Counted from the first letter of the stretch, positions 9,007 through 17,811 are shown. The stretch: DNA of 64,000 bases from Clostridia bacterium (GCA_017439085.1 JAFRTU010000007.1:124001-188000); one strand, 5' to 3'. The notes: generated from the sequence alone by a model not told the origin. A program made the numbers and translations.

Positions 9007-9602
9007 GAAAGGATCTCTCCCCTTTCCTCTTTTCTCTTTTTTATCCTGAGAAGCCTCGGCCTGTTGTATCTCTGTACTGTTATGAAGCTCATCTCAAGGG
9101 ATACCAGAACAAGTGCCAGTATGAGAAGGAAGATGAACTCTATGATGTTTCCCGCCATTAAGCAGGTCATCAGGTCGAGTATGATGGTTATCTCATGGCA
9201 GAGCTCTGCATGGCACATGTAGCCGAGTATAAACGCATCGTCATGCTTCTCCATGTCGAATCTGTGTGGATGGAATGAGAGCTTCTCAACGAAACTCTTC
9301 CAGTTTTTCACATTGAGCCTCTCATACAGTTTTCTTTCAAAGCTCTTCTCCGAGAACCAGAAGCTCTCAGGGTCGAACCTGTAGCGGAAGATCAGAAACA
9401 GGAATGACGGTACCAGTATCCTGAACAGACCGTGTATGAACAGCACAAGGAAAAAAATGAATATCAGGTGATATATCTTTCCTCCCGTCCTGCTGTAAAG
9501 AACATATGCGGGAATGCATATCACCGGTCCCAGGACCGTGAGAACGTTCTGTATCAGAGGTCCGTATGTTTTTCTTTTTTCCCTTCCTTCTGTCTTTTTC
9601 AT
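9003..9602 (-). CDS. Small integral membrane protein, CrtO-like acyltransferase family (tentative)
   Basis: A 199-residue protein with about four hydrophobic segments (near residues 18-35, 42-72, 128-150 and 150-170) and a basic C-terminal tail. The stretch ERKLYERLNVKNWK followed about 45 residues later by CHAELCHEI resembles the pattern of the glycosyl-4,4'-diaponeurosporenoate acyltransferase (CrtO) family, where a similar Trp-Lys segment and an RAE-His segment occur; this is recognition by eye and only tentative. It overlaps the ABC ATPase gene by four bases and follows a DNA glycosylase gene directly, so it is probably the second gene of a four-gene operon. Confidence 0.5.
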   Translation of the reverse strand: MKKTEGREKRKTYGPLIQNVLTVLGPVICIPAYVLYSRTGGKIYHLIFIFFLVLFIHGLFRILVPSFLFLIFRYRFDPESFWFSEKSFERKLYERLNVKNWKSFVEKLSFHPHRFDMEKHDDAFILGYMCHAELCHEITIILDLMTCLMAGNIIEFIFLLILALVLVSLEMSFITVQRYNRPRLLRIKKRKEERGEILS

Positions 9603-10091
9603 TTATGTGTTTTCCGTTATAGCCTTTCTCCACTCTGTTGTCAGCTCGTCCATGCTCCAGGCCGCGTTGGCGGGACTGGTAGACGGGAGGTATACAGAGT
9701 TCATTCCGGTCAGTGGATATATGAGTTTCTGATAAAGGGAATATGCAGTCTTTCCGTTCGTGAAAACTCTTCTCACTTCAGTTTGCTCAAGTATAAAAGA
9801 TATGTCGGACGGGATCACGTTTCTTATGCTGCTGTCGCTCGAGCCCAAAATGTCGCACTCTTCTATCACGTCATACAGGGCGATTCGGTTCCTGTAAAGG
9901 AATTCCTTCTTCTGTTCAGTGGTGACCGGAGCCTCCTCTCCGAAGACTTCTGCGATTACTGACCAGAACCTGTTCCTGACGTTTCCGTAAAAGAACATCT
10001 CCTCCCTTGACTTGACTGAGGGAAAGCTTCCGAGTATCAGGATCGTCGAATCCTCCCTGAACAGAGGACCAAACGGATGAGTTATGTGCAT
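9603..10091 (-). CDS. DNA-deoxyinosine/uracil glycosylase (UDG superfamily)
   Basis: A base-excision repair glycosylase of about 162 residues. The motif GSFPSVKSREEMFFYGNVRNRFW near the N-terminus holds the GxxPS and FYGNPxNxFW pattern of the hypoxanthine-DNA glycosylase branch, and LPSTSPANAAW near the C-terminus is the second active-site motif. The family removes hypoxanthine (and sometimes uracil) from DNA. I place the start at 10091 (MHITHPF) because family members begin there and AAAGGA lies just upstream; longer in-frame starts at 10106 and 10181 exist, but a TATAAT box at 10113-10118 makes them less likely. The next gene begins directly after its stop. Confidence 0.8.
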   Translation of the reverse strand: MHITHPFGPLFREDSTILILGSFPSVKSREEMFFYGNVRNRFWSVIAEVFGEEAPVTTEQKKEFLYRNRIALYDVIEECDILGSSDSSIRNVIPSDISFILEQTEVRRVFTNGKTAYSLYQKLIYPLTGMNSVYLPSTSPANAAWSMDELTTEWRKAITENT

Positions 10092-10252
10092 ATATCCTTT
10101 CTTCATAGCTAGATTATACAATATCGGACGAATGAGATGTACTCCCGCGACATTCAGCATATGAATGAAATTACGAACCATCCCATCCTTTTATCGTGTA
10201 GACATACCCCGTTATGCTATCATACATACAAATATCCTTCGGAGGATCTCAG

Positions 10253-10594
10253 ATGAAAAAAGACGACACGTTTGAACTCTATGATCTTAAGGTGGAGGTT
10301 GTCTCGACCGGAAAGCCGTTCGTATGCGGTCACAGAGAGGGAGACTTTTTCCTCGTCCAGGGCGAGGACCTTGTCTTTTCGGGCACTGACCGTTTCTCCA
10401 TGTACTCCCTTTCGGCACTCCTTCCCCTCCTCCCGGCAAAGCAGAGGGTCACTGACAGGAACGACTGGATGTATACCGACAGCATGATAGCATGCCCTGA
10501 TCCCAACTGCGGGGCAATGTTTAAGATATCAAGGACGGGGAAAAGGACCTTTTTCCACGGAGAATGCACCGTAGTGCCACTGGAGGAGGAATGA
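10253..10594 (+). CDS. TIGR04076 family protein
   Basis: A 113-residue protein of a family frequent in anaerobic Clostridia, with no assigned activity. It has a GHREGDFFLVQGEDLVF stretch typical of the family, and Cys residues at VCGH, ACPDPNC and GEC that could bind metal. In other genomes such proteins sit next to aldo/keto reductases or redox proteins, and here the next gene is an aldo/keto reductase overlapping by four bases. GGAGG seven bases upstream supports the ATG at 10253 over an earlier in-frame ATG at 10214. Confidence 0.75.
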   Translation: MKKDDTFELYDLKVEVVSTGKPFVCGHREGDFFLVQGEDLVFSGTDRFSMYSLSALLPLLPAKQRVTDRNDWMYTDSMIACPDPNCGAMFKISRTGKRTFFHGECTVVPLEEE

Positions 10595-11637
10595 ATATGG
10601 AAAAGAGGAACAGTTTCAGCAACGGTTATTCCTTCAGCAGGATCATAAACGGATGCTGGCAGCTATCAGCCGAGCATTGCCTCATAGGAAAGATCGACCT
10701 TAAGGACGTCATGTATGCCTTCCATGAGCTTAAAGACAATGGACTTACCACCTTCGACTGTGCCGACATATATACGGGCGCCGAGGAGATACTCGGCATG
10801 TTCGTAAAGGAACTAAAGGAAATCGGAAACTACAGGGAGGAGGACATCCAGATCCACACGAAATTCGTTCCCGACAAGAGCGTGCTCCCTACGATCGACA
10901 GGGAATATGTCGAGAGGATCGTGGACAGATCCCTCATGAGGATGGGAAGAGAGGCCCTCGATCTCGTTCAGTTCCACTGGTGGGATTTCTCTGTTCCCGG
11001 CATGATGGACACCGCCTTCGAGCTCAAGAGGCTCCAGGACAGGGGAAAGATAAGAAATCTCGGAATGTGCAACATGGATACCGAAAGGCTTAAGGAATTC
11101 ATCGATAACGGCATACATCCCGTTTCCAACCAGGCCCAGTATTCCTTCTTCGACAGAAGACCTGAAAAGACGCTTTTAAGGTTCAGCGAGGAGAATGGCA
11201 TCAGGACATTCTGCTACGGAACTCTCGCGGGAGGGTTCCTTGATGAAAGATATATGGGAAAGACTTATGACGCACCCGAGACCAGAAGCCAGGTGAAATA
11301 CATGCAGGTGATCGAGGACACCCTCACATGGGACGGTCTCCAGGAGCTCCTGAAGCTGCTCCATGAGATCGCAGAGAAGTACGATGTCAGGATAGCCAAT
11401 GTTGCTACCCAGTACATACTTAAACAGAAAAGCGTAGGAGCTGTGATGGTCGGAACAAGAAACTCAAAGCATATCGGGTCGAATCTTACGACACTTTCAT
11501 TCGATCTGAAAGAAGATGACATGGAAAAGATCCGCATTTTCCTTGACAGATATCCCCTGCTGCCCGGCGAATGCTATGAGCTTGAGAGGTATTCTCCGAG
11601 ATATACCGGCATCATACTCACTGATCTGAACAAATAA
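10591..11637 (+). CDS. Aldo/keto reductase
   Basis: An NAD(P)H-dependent oxidoreductase with a TIM-barrel fold, about 348 residues. The catalytic tetrad is visible: Asp and Tyr in FDCADIYTG, Lys in IHTKFVP, and His in VQFHWWD. A C-terminal SVGAVMVGTRNSKH segment is the usual cofactor-phosphate binding region. The start overlaps the stop of the TIGR04076 gene (ATGA), with GGAGGAGGA directly upstream; ATG at 10597 is an alternative. The substrate is unknown. The two-gene operon ends at a strong terminator. Confidence 0.9.
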   Translation: MNMEKRNSFSNGYSFSRIINGCWQLSAEHCLIGKIDLKDVMYAFHELKDNGLTTFDCADIYTGAEEILGMFVKELKEIGNYREEDIQIHTKFVPDKSVLPTIDREYVERIVDRSLMRMGREALDLVQFHWWDFSVPGMMDTAFELKRLQDRGKIRNLGMCNMDTERLKEFIDNGIHPVSNQAQYSFFDRRPEKTLLRFSEENGIRTFCYGTLAGGFLDERYMGKTYDAPETRSQVKYMQVIEDTLTWDGLQELLKLLHEIAEKYDVRIANVATQYILKQKSVGAVMVGTRNSKHIGSNLTTLSFDLKEDDMEKIRIFLDRYPLLPGECYELERYSPRYTGIILTDLNK

Positions 11638-11653
11638 AATACTTGAAATATAT

Positions 11654-11680
11654 AAGGACAGTCCTCAAGGACTGTCCTTT
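11654..11680 (+). terminator. Intrinsic terminator after aldo/keto reductase
   Basis: AAGGACAGTCC (11654-11664) pairs perfectly with GGACTGTCCTT (11669-11679) around a TCAA loop. It sits between convergent genes and could serve both. Confidence 0.8.
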
Positions 11681-11711
11681 ATCGTGTATTCGTAAACTTA
11701 TGCATGCAGCC

Positions 11712-12821
11712 TTATCTTGTCGGATCCTGAAGCACATAGCTGATATAGTTTCCGAGGTTCTCGTCACGCTTCACGAGATAATCGTTGTAGGCGGATTTCG
11801 AGATTATGTCCTTAAGGCTCTTCTGTCTCTCCCCTATCTCCCTCAGAGCTTCCTGCTGGGCTTTTGCCTGATCAGCGAACTGCTGCGAGAAATATTTTCC
11901 TGACGAAGTGACTGTTTCGTTAAGGGTATTGAACCCGTCCTTGAACTCTCCGCTCATGTTGTCGAAACTGGCCTGAAGATTTCCTATCTGGTAGGCCATC
12001 ACTCTCTGTCCGTTCTCAAGTCGGTATGCCGCGCTCTCGATCGCACTGCATATCTTTACAGATGCCCTCTCGATGGCGTTCCTGACCTGATTCACGGCGT
12101 CTACTATCCTGTTGGTGCGGAGATCGTCGAGATAGATGTAGTAGGCTCCGTCCTGACCTGCAAGATGATCCGTGATCCCCATATCGAGGTATTCCGCGAT
12201 CTGGGCACAGGCCTCCTGATTCCTGAATCTCTCGTGGAGTATTCCCATGGAGTAGAGTTCATCCCGTTTCATGATGTACTTCTCCTTCATGGAGACATAG
12301 TTCTCTATCTCCTCATCCAGTATCTTCATAGTCTCCTGATCCATCAGCTTCACGGTCTCCCTGTATGCATCGGTGCGTGAATTGTAGTCATCGAGTTCCC
12401 TGTTATACGCAGATACTCCGGCCTCGTATTCCTGTTTCATGCGAAGATTGTCATTCTGGATCTCTCTCCACTTCGGACCTCCGTTCTCAAGCAGTTTCAG
12501 CATCTCTTTGTTATATTTGACTTGTTCATTGCATTGTTTGGCCGACTTAAAATCAAGAAGCATCAGACTCTCTTTTGCAAGTTTCTGATATTCTTCCACG
12601 AAATGACTTGCTGTAGCTCTTCTTTCTTCCACACTTATATATTTCGGTTCTTTCGGAAACGATTTCGTAAACGGTTCGGCCAGATGGTATGACCCGTAGT
12701 TTTTGTATAAAAGCTTATCCCTGTTCTGATAGATCGTGTCTATGGCCTTTTCGCAGTCCCTGATACCCTGTTCCGCATCCACGCACGCCAGCAGATAAGT
12801 GATGGTCTCCTGAGTGTTCAT
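11712..12821 (-). CDS. Cytoplasmic coiled-coil protein of unknown function
   Basis: A 369-residue protein that I do not recognise. It has no signal peptide or membrane segment. Residues about 60-210 and 240-350 are strongly helical, with heptad-like Leu/Ile/Met spacing and many Glu/Lys/Gln, suggesting two coiled-coil blocks separated by a short segment (YLDMGITDHLAGQDGAYYIYL). It is transcribed alone and flanked by terminators, 160 bases from the divergent RibU promoter. The upstream 80 bases hold no obvious regulatory element. A structural or scaffolding role is possible but unsupported. Confidence 0.7.
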   Translation of the reverse strand: MNTQETITYLLACVDAEQGIRDCEKAIDTIYQNRDKLLYKNYGSYHLAEPFTKSFPKEPKYISVEERRATASHFVEEYQKLAKESLMLLDFKSAKQCNEQVKYNKEMLKLLENGGPKWREIQNDNLRMKQEYEAGVSAYNRELDDYNSRTDAYRETVKLMDQETMKILDEEIENYVSMKEKYIMKRDELYSMGILHERFRNQEACAQIAEYLDMGITDHLAGQDGAYYIYLDDLRTNRIVDAVNQVRNAIERASVKICSAIESAAYRLENGQRVMAYQIGNLQASFDNMSGEFKDGFNTLNETVTSSGKYFSQQFADQAKAQQEALREIGERQKSLKDIISKSAYNDYLVKRDENLGNYISYVLQDPTR

Positions 12822-12981
12822 TAAAGATCCTCTTTTCTTTTGTTCTCTTCAGATATTCTATCACAAAAGCACGTACAGACCTCTACTGATCGAAATTAAT
12901 CGGGAAGGATACCGTACTTAAAGAACCGTACTGACAGAAAAATGAAAATCCGATCTATACGAAACATATCATGATTAACCT

Positions 12982-13010
12982 TTGACAAAACAGACGCTTG
13001 GAAGTATCAT
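12982..13010 (+). promoter_or_regulatory. Sigma-A promoter of the FMN riboswitch-ribU transcript
   Basis: Perfect TTGACA at 12982-12987, a 17-base spacer, and TATCAT at 13005-13010. Transcription would begin about 10-15 bases before the riboswitch. Confidence 0.88.
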
Positions 13011-13030
13011 ACACGCGAACTAAAAACTAA

Positions 13031-13143
13031 CAGGTCTTCAGGGCAGGGTGCGATCCCCTACTGGCGGTAAAGTCCGCGAGCACTGCAGTGCAGATTTGGT
13101 GAGATTCCAAAACCAACAGTCACAGTCTGGATGAAAGAAGAAC
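13031..13143 (+). ncRNA. FMN riboswitch (RFN element)
   Basis: The conserved RFN blocks are in order: GGTCTTCAGGGCAGGGTG at the 5' side, CCCTACTGGCGGTAAAG, the GCCCGCGAGC-like segment written here as TCCGCGAGC, a variable stem (CACTGCAGTG), GATTTGGTGAGATTCCAAAACC, and the closing CAGTCTGGATGAAAGAAG. It binds flavin mononucleotide and lies directly upstream of the riboflavin transporter gene, as in other Bacillota, so high FMN should switch off riboflavin uptake. Confidence 0.95.
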
Positions 13144-13157
13144 TACGCTTCCATCAT

Positions 13158-13194
13158 TACCCTTGACCATGGTGTTTTGGGTATTTTATTTTTC
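13158..13194 (+). terminator. Riboswitch expression-platform terminator (candidate)
   Basis: TACCC (13158-13162) pairs with GGGTA (13179-13183), with a nested ACCATGGT, and is followed by TTTTATTTTT just before the ribU ribosome binding site. This fits transcriptional attenuation by the FMN riboswitch, though the stem is short. Confidence 0.5.
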
Positions 13195-13207
13195 TGGAGG
13201 AATTCGA

Positions 13208-13867
13208 ATGAATAACAGGATCAAGAAGATAACCATGATAGCCATGCTCACAGCTCTTGCTTATGTGGCAATGCTCCTTATCAAGATCCCGGTAGTTCTG
13301 TTTCTGAACTACGAGCCGAAGGATACGGTGATAGTTATAGGAGGGTTCATATTCGGACCCGTCACTTCCTTCATAATATCCTTCGTCGTCTCTCTTATAG
13401 AGATGATCACGGTGAGCAGCACCGGCTACATCGGTGCGATAATGAATCTCATAAGCACGTGTGCTTTTGCCTGCACGGCTGCATACATCTACAAGAAGAA
13501 GCACGATATGAAGGGAGCCGTGATAGGTCTCATAGCAGGTACCCTAACGATGGTGGGAGTGATGCTGCTCTGGAACTATCTCATCACCCCGCTTTATATG
13601 AAGACATCAAGGGCGGACGTGGCAGCCATGCTTATCCCCGTCTTCCTTCCCTTCAATCTCATCAAGGGAACAGTTAACACTGCCCTTACCCTTCTCATCT
13701 ACAAGCCTCTCGTAACGGGTCTCAGGAATATGGGACTGCTCGAAACCCGTGAGGAGTCAGGTGAGGATAAGGCAAAGATGAAGGTGAACGTCGGTGTCCT
13801 CCTCTTTGCCATCGGACTCCTTATCACTGCCGTAATCGTCTGGCTCGTGATAAAGGGAGTCATCTGA
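13208..13867 (+). CDS. ribU: Riboflavin ECF transporter S component RibU
   Basis: A 219-residue membrane protein with about six helices that captures riboflavin for an energy-coupling-factor transporter (the shared EcfT/EcfA subunits are not in this window). The N-terminus (IKKITMIAMLTALAYVAMLL) and the region containing LNYEPKDTVIVIGGFIFGP are characteristic of RibU. The start at 13208 is chosen because TGGAGG lies nine bases upstream; an earlier in-frame ATG at 13163 lies inside the riboswitch expression platform. Regulation by the FMN riboswitch upstream supports the substrate assignment. Confidence 0.93.
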   Translation: MNNRIKKITMIAMLTALAYVAMLLIKIPVVLFLNYEPKDTVIVIGGFIFGPVTSFIISFVVSLIEMITVSSTGYIGAIMNLISTCAFACTAAYIYKKKHDMKGAVIGLIAGTLTMVGVMLLWNYLITPLYMKTSRADVAAMLIPVFLPFNLIKGTVNTALTLLIYKPLVTGLRNMGLLETREESGEDKAKMKVNVGVLLFAIGLLITAVIVWLVIKGVI

Positions 13868-13885
13868 ATACGTCCTTATCAATTG

Positions 13886-13930
13886 GGCATATCCTTCTGT
13901 CCTGAGAGACATATGGATATGCCTTTTTTA
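13886..13930 (+). terminator. Intrinsic terminator of ribU
   Basis: GGCATATCC (13886-13894) pairs with GGATATGCC (13915-13923), followed by TTTTTT. Confidence 0.85.
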
Positions 13931-14006
13931 TTTCCCGATGTTCAATTCAAATGAATACTCTCCGTCAATCTGATATGATTAATATATAAATGAAAAGGGA
14001 CATGAT

Positions 14007-14774
14007 ATGGAAGAAACGAAGAAGAAAAAGATATTAAAGGCGGTATTGCTGATACTTGCCGTCGTAAATGCCCTTTATGGCATAGCTGTAAGGCTCATAC
14101 ACTCCGAAAGCCCGTTCTTCATAGTATGGATAGTCATAGCCATGGGCTTCCTCTTTCTGTACTATGCCGTGGACAAGGATCTGTTCCTCAAGATCAAAAA
14201 GGAATTCAGGATATCCATAATGATGGTCGTCCTGCTCTTCTTCATATACTTCGTCGTGTGTGAAGCAGGGATCATAAGTCAGATGGGTTCCTTCGGTACT
14301 GAAGAAGACCTTGATTATGTCATAGTGCTCGGAGCAAAGGTAAAAGATGACGGTCCTTCCGTATCGCTCCGCTACAGGCTGGACAAAGCCCTTGAATACC
14401 TGAAGCTCCATCCTGATACCGTCTGTATAGTTTCAGGAGGAAAGGGTCCTTCAGAACCGGTCGAGGAATCCCATTCCATGAAGGAATACCTTCTTGAGAA
14501 GGGCCTTGAGGAGTCAAGGATAATTGTCGAGGATAAATCCCAGAGCACATACGAGAACTTAAGAAACTGCCTCGAATACATAGATGAAAAGAACGAGACC
14601 GTGGGCATCGTCACGAACAACTATCACGTATACAGGGCCATGAAGATCGCCGTTAAAGCCGGCTATCTCAAGGTATATGGAATAGCCGCACATTCCCCTG
14701 CCGCTTTCGTACCGAACAACATGCTGAGAGAGTTCCTTGCCATCACGAAGGACCGTCTGTCAGGAAACATATAG
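14007..14774 (+). CDS. YdcF/SanA-family membrane protein (DUF218)
   Basis: A 255-residue protein with about three N-terminal transmembrane helices (near residues 8-28, 35-52 and 65-90), then a DUF218 domain. The domain shows DYVIVLGAKVKDDGPS, the basic LRYRLDKAL helix, SGGKGPSEP, SQSTYENL and TNNYHVYRA, the standard conserved motifs of the family. Family members are linked to cell-envelope integrity, but the reaction is not established. AAAAGGGA six bases upstream supports the ATG. It starts an operon with an aldolase and a LarA homologue, spaced 27 and 13 bases. Confidence 0.85.
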   Translation: MEETKKKKILKAVLLILAVVNALYGIAVRLIHSESPFFIVWIVIAMGFLFLYYAVDKDLFLKIKKEFRISIMMVVLLFFIYFVVCEAGIISQMGSFGTEEDLDYVIVLGAKVKDDGPSVSLRYRLDKALEYLKLHPDTVCIVSGGKGPSEPVEESHSMKEYLLEKGLEESRIIVEDKSQSTYENLRNCLEYIDEKNETVGIVTNNYHVYRAMKIAVKAGYLKVYGIAAHSPAAFVPNNMLREFLAITKDRLSGNI

Positions 14775-14801
14775 ATAACTTAAAGAAAAGAGGTACTTAT
14801 A

Positions 14802-15731
14802 ATGTCATTTCGCACGCCTGAAGAACTATTCAGTCACGCATATGAGAACAGATACTGCGTAGGCGCTTTCAATGTATTCTCCCTTGAGAGCATGATGGCC
14901 GTAATGGAGGCTGCAGAGAACACCTGCTCCCCTGCCGTAATACAGGTCTCCTCCGGAGCAGAAAAATACGTGAAGAACGTAAAAGCTTTCGTAAGGACTA
15001 TCAGAGATTTCGGAAAGGATTACAAGGCTCCCTTCTTCATCCAGCATGACCATATAAAAGGTGTGGAAGCCTGCTTCAAGGCAATAGACGACGGATTCGA
15101 TGCCGTCATGTTCGATGGATCGAGGCTCCCATATGAGGAAAACGTCGCTTCCACGATCGAAGTGGTAAAAAGAGCCCATGAAAAGGGCGTATGGGTCGAA
15201 GCCGAACTCGGAGCCATAGCTGGCTTTGAGGATTTCGTGTATGGTGAAAATACCGTATATACGGATCCGGATCAGGCGATGGAATTCATAGAGAAGACAG
15301 GCTGCGATGCCCTTGCCATCTCTGTCGGGACTGCCCACGGAGGAGTGAGAGCCGATGATTATCTGCCCCTTGAAAGAGATCTGCTCCTTAAGATCACGGG
15401 AATGAAGAAGGGCTACCCGTTCGTCCTCCACGGTGCCGCATCCCTTCCCCCTGAGCTGATTACAAAATGCAACGAGACCGGTATGGACGTAGAGTATCTC
15501 AGGATCTGCAGTGAGGAGAACATTCTCTTTGCCGCAAGGAACGGCATACTGAAGGCCAACATGGACGTGGACAACTTCCTCTGCTTCACTACGGCTGCAA
15601 GAAGGACCATGATCGACAAGCCTGCTGTATATGATCCGAGGAAGTATCTCGAACCTGCACGGGATGCATTCAGGACCGAAGTCGAACACAAGATGAGAAA
15701 TGTCCTCGATTCTGCGGGAAGATATCTGTAA
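14802..15731 (+). CDS. Class II fructose-bisphosphate aldolase-family protein
   Basis: A zinc-dependent ketose-bisphosphate aldolase homologue of 309 residues. Visible motifs are the QHDH metal ligand pair near residue 83, EAELGAI near residue 132 (metal-binding Glu), GTAHGG near residue 179, and HGAAS near residue 210 in place of the usual HGGSG/HGSSG phosphate loop. The NMDVDN segment replaces the typical NIDTD. These changes suggest a substrate other than fructose 1,6-bisphosphate. It lies between the YdcF gene and a LarA-like gene, so it may act on a product of a hydroxy-acid or sugar-acid route. A more canonical aldolase is encoded at 38684-39550. Confidence 0.85.
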   Translation: MSFRTPEELFSHAYENRYCVGAFNVFSLESMMAVMEAAENTCSPAVIQVSSGAEKYVKNVKAFVRTIRDFGKDYKAPFFIQHDHIKGVEACFKAIDDGFDAVMFDGSRLPYEENVASTIEVVKRAHEKGVWVEAELGAIAGFEDFVYGENTVYTDPDQAMEFIEKTGCDALAISVGTAHGGVRADDYLPLERDLLLKITGMKKGYPFVLHGAASLPPELITKCNETGMDVEYLRICSEENILFAARNGILKANMDVDNFLCFTTAARRTMIDKPAVYDPRKYLEPARDAFRTEVEHKMRNVLDSAGRYL

Positions 15732-15744
15732 AAAGGAGCTTAGC

Positions 15745-17193
15745 ATGTATATAGATCTTGAATACGGCGACGGGCTAATGAACTGCCTTGTCCCGGATGA
15801 TGCTGACATATTCGTTCCGGGCGAGACCGTGGAAGACCCTCCCTGCATCACACAGACCTATGAGGCCCTCTATGACGCAGCGCTTAAATCTGTAAGGAAT
15901 CCTATAGGGATGCCTCCTTTAAGAGAACTTGCCCATGAAGGATCAAAGGTCGTATTCGTAATACCCGACATAGTGAAGGGCGGTACTCAGGAGTTTTCAC
16001 ACAGGAAGATATCGATAAGGGTCTGCCTCGATGAGCTCTATTCTGCCGGCGTTAAGAAGGAGGATATAACTCTACTCTTTTCCAACGGTCTCCATCCAAG
16101 GACAACGGACGAAGAGGCAAGACAGATCCTTGGAGACTCTCTGTACCAAGAGTTCGCTCCTGCGGGACAGATAACGAGCCATGACAGTGAGGACCCGGAA
16201 GGTCTTGTCGACCTCGGATATACGGAAGACGGAGATCATGTGATAATGAACAGGCTCGTATATGAGTCTGATGTTGCGATACTCATAGGCCACACCCAGG
16301 GCAACCCCTACGGCGGCTATTCAGGAGGATACAAGCACTGTGCCACCGGTATAAGCCACTGGAAATCCATAGCAGCCCACCATGTTCCCGAGATCATGCA
16401 CAGGGACGATTTCGTCCCCGTCTCAACGAAGAGCGTCATGAGGAACAAGTTCGACACCCAGGGCATGTTCATGGAAGAAAAGATGGGAAAGAAGTTCTTC
16501 TGCTGTGACGCAGTCTTAGATACGAAGAGCCGTCAGATAGAAATAAACAGCGGCTGGGCAAAAATGATGCAGGAAGTAAGCTGGAAGATGGCCGACAAAA
16601 GGACATATGTCAAGTGGGCTGAAAAGAAATACGACATAATCATCTTCGGAATGCCCAAGAACTTCCATTACGGTGACGGAATGGGTACCAATCCCATACA
16701 GATCATGCAGGCACTTTCTGCTCAGGTCATCAGGCACAGAAGAATAATGTCCGACAGATGCGTATTCATAGTCCCCTGCCTCTGCGACGGATGGTTCAAC
16801 CTCGACAGATGGCCATATGCAAGGGAGCTCTATGAGCTGTTCCTCCACGAGTCCAATCAGATACTTCCTGATGTTCACAAATACTACGAGAGATTCGTGA
16901 ACAATAAGGAGTACGTTGATGCCTACAGGTTTAGGCACGCCTTCCATCCATTCCACGGTTTTTCCATGATCAGCTGCGGACACATTGCCGAGATGGATAC
17001 CAGCGCCATTTATCTCATAGGAGCAAAGGAACCGGGGATCGCAAGGAGCATGGGGCTCAAGACGCGTTCAACCGTAATGGAAGCTGTAGAGGATGCAAAG
17101 AAGAAGATCACAGGACCAGATGCAAACATTCTTGTGCTCCCTAAGACTTTTAAGACAGCAGCAGTTCACCTTTCGATGAAAGATGATATATAA
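15745..17193 (+). CDS. LarA-like nickel-pincer racemase/epimerase family protein (DUF2088)
   Basis: A 482-residue member of the lactate racemase superfamily. FSNGLHPRTTDEE (the conserved His-containing motif), HDSED and the GGYSGGYKHCATG loop with its Lys match the metal-cofactor and catalytic positions of LarA, which uses a nickel-pincer nucleotide to move hydride between hydroxy-acid enantiomers. The substrate is unknown; family members epimerise lactate, malate, gluconate and other 2-hydroxy acids. Active LarA needs LarB, LarC and LarE, none of which is in the window. It is the last gene of the YdcF-aldolase-LarA operon, with AAAGGAG nine bases before the ATG at 15745, and it ends before a strong terminator. 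Confidence 0.83.
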   Translation: MYIDLEYGDGLMNCLVPDDADIFVPGETVEDPPCITQTYEALYDAALKSVRNPIGMPPLRELAHEGSKVVFVIPDIVKGGTQEFSHRKISIRVCLDELYSAGVKKEDITLLFSNGLHPRTTDEEARQILGDSLYQEFAPAGQITSHDSEDPEGLVDLGYTEDGDHVIMNRLVYESDVAILIGHTQGNPYGGYSGGYKHCATGISHWKSIAAHHVPEIMHRDDFVPVSTKSVMRNKFDTQGMFMEEKMGKKFFCCDAVLDTKSRQIEINSGWAKMMQEVSWKMADKRTYVKWAEKKYDIIIFGMPKNFHYGDGMGTNPIQIMQALSAQVIRHRRIMSDRCVFIVPCLCDGWFNLDRWPYARELYELFLHESNQILPDVHKYYERFVNNKEYVDAYRFRHAFHPFHGFSMISCGHIAEMDTSAIYLIGAKEPGIARSMGLKTRSTVMEAVEDAKKKITGPDANILVLPKTFKTAAVHLSMKDDI

Positions 17194-17210
17194 GCCTAAC
17201 CTATATGAAC

Positions 17211-17242
17211 AAGCCCTGCAGGAAGACTGCAGGGCTTTTATT
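17211..17242 (+). terminator. Intrinsic terminator after the LarA-like gene
   Basis: AAGCCCTGCAG (17211-17221) and CTGCAGGGCTT (17227-17237) form a perfect 11-bp stem with a GAAGA loop and a TTATTT tail. Confidence 0.88.
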
Positions 17243-17258
17243 TGACAAAACTCATTCT

Positions 17259-17774
17259 TTATTTATCGTAAACGAAGGAACATATCCGGGTATATGATGA
17301 ATTGTATTGTCCCTGAACCGACTGCATGAGTGAGAACATCTCAACGTCAAAGTCTATATCCATGTCTATATCTGTGTACTTCAGATCCGTGAACCCTATA
17401 GTTCTTCTTGAAACGGTAACATGCGGAGCGAAAGAACGTGAATCACAGTAGATGCCGTTACTGATCAAAGCAGTCCTGATTGACTCAGCAAGTCTTACGA
17501 GAGCTTCGTTACCTTCAGGAATGACCTTTAGAATACCTTTCCTGTCGACGGTCCAGTCGTTCAGCCTGAGGCTGAATGGTTCGAAATCGATGGTATTTAC
17601 AGCCTCAGCAACATGATTTATATCATTGTATTCACCTATGAATGCAAGTGTCAGGTGCAGGTTCTCAAGAGGAACGAAACGTCCGGTGACCCCTTTTCGT
17701 TTCAGCTCGTCCGCAAACTTCAATATCTTTTTTCCAGCTTCTTCAGGAAGCATGATCGCAATGAACAATCTCAT
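17259..17774 (-). CDS. thpR: RNA 2',3'-cyclic phosphodiesterase (2H family, LigT/ThpR)
   Basis: A 171-residue 2H phosphoesterase that opens 2',3'-cyclic phosphates on RNA; the bacterial enzyme also joins tRNA halves with 2'-5' bonds in vitro. The two HxTx motifs are present: HLTLAF near residue 43 and HVTVSR near residue 122. The length is about normal for the family (around 180). It lies 37 bases downstream of recG on the same strand and may be the last gene of that unit. Confidence 0.9.
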   Translation of the reverse strand: MRLFIAIMLPEEAGKKILKFADELKRKGVTGRFVPLENLHLTLAFIGEYNDINHVAEAVNTIDFEPFSLRLNDWTVDRKGILKVIPEGNEALVRLAESIRTALISNGIYCDSRSFAPHVTVSRRTIGFTDLKYTDIDMDIDFDVEMFSLMQSVQGQYNSSYTRICSFVYDK

Positions 17775-17811
17775 AAAAACCCGCCTTCGTACCGATACAT
17801 GTGAAATACAG

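Noticed and set aside
14826..15851. Long open frame opposite the aldolase-like gene
   Set aside because: The plus-strand gene has complete aldolase motifs and a ribosome binding site; the antisense frame has neither.
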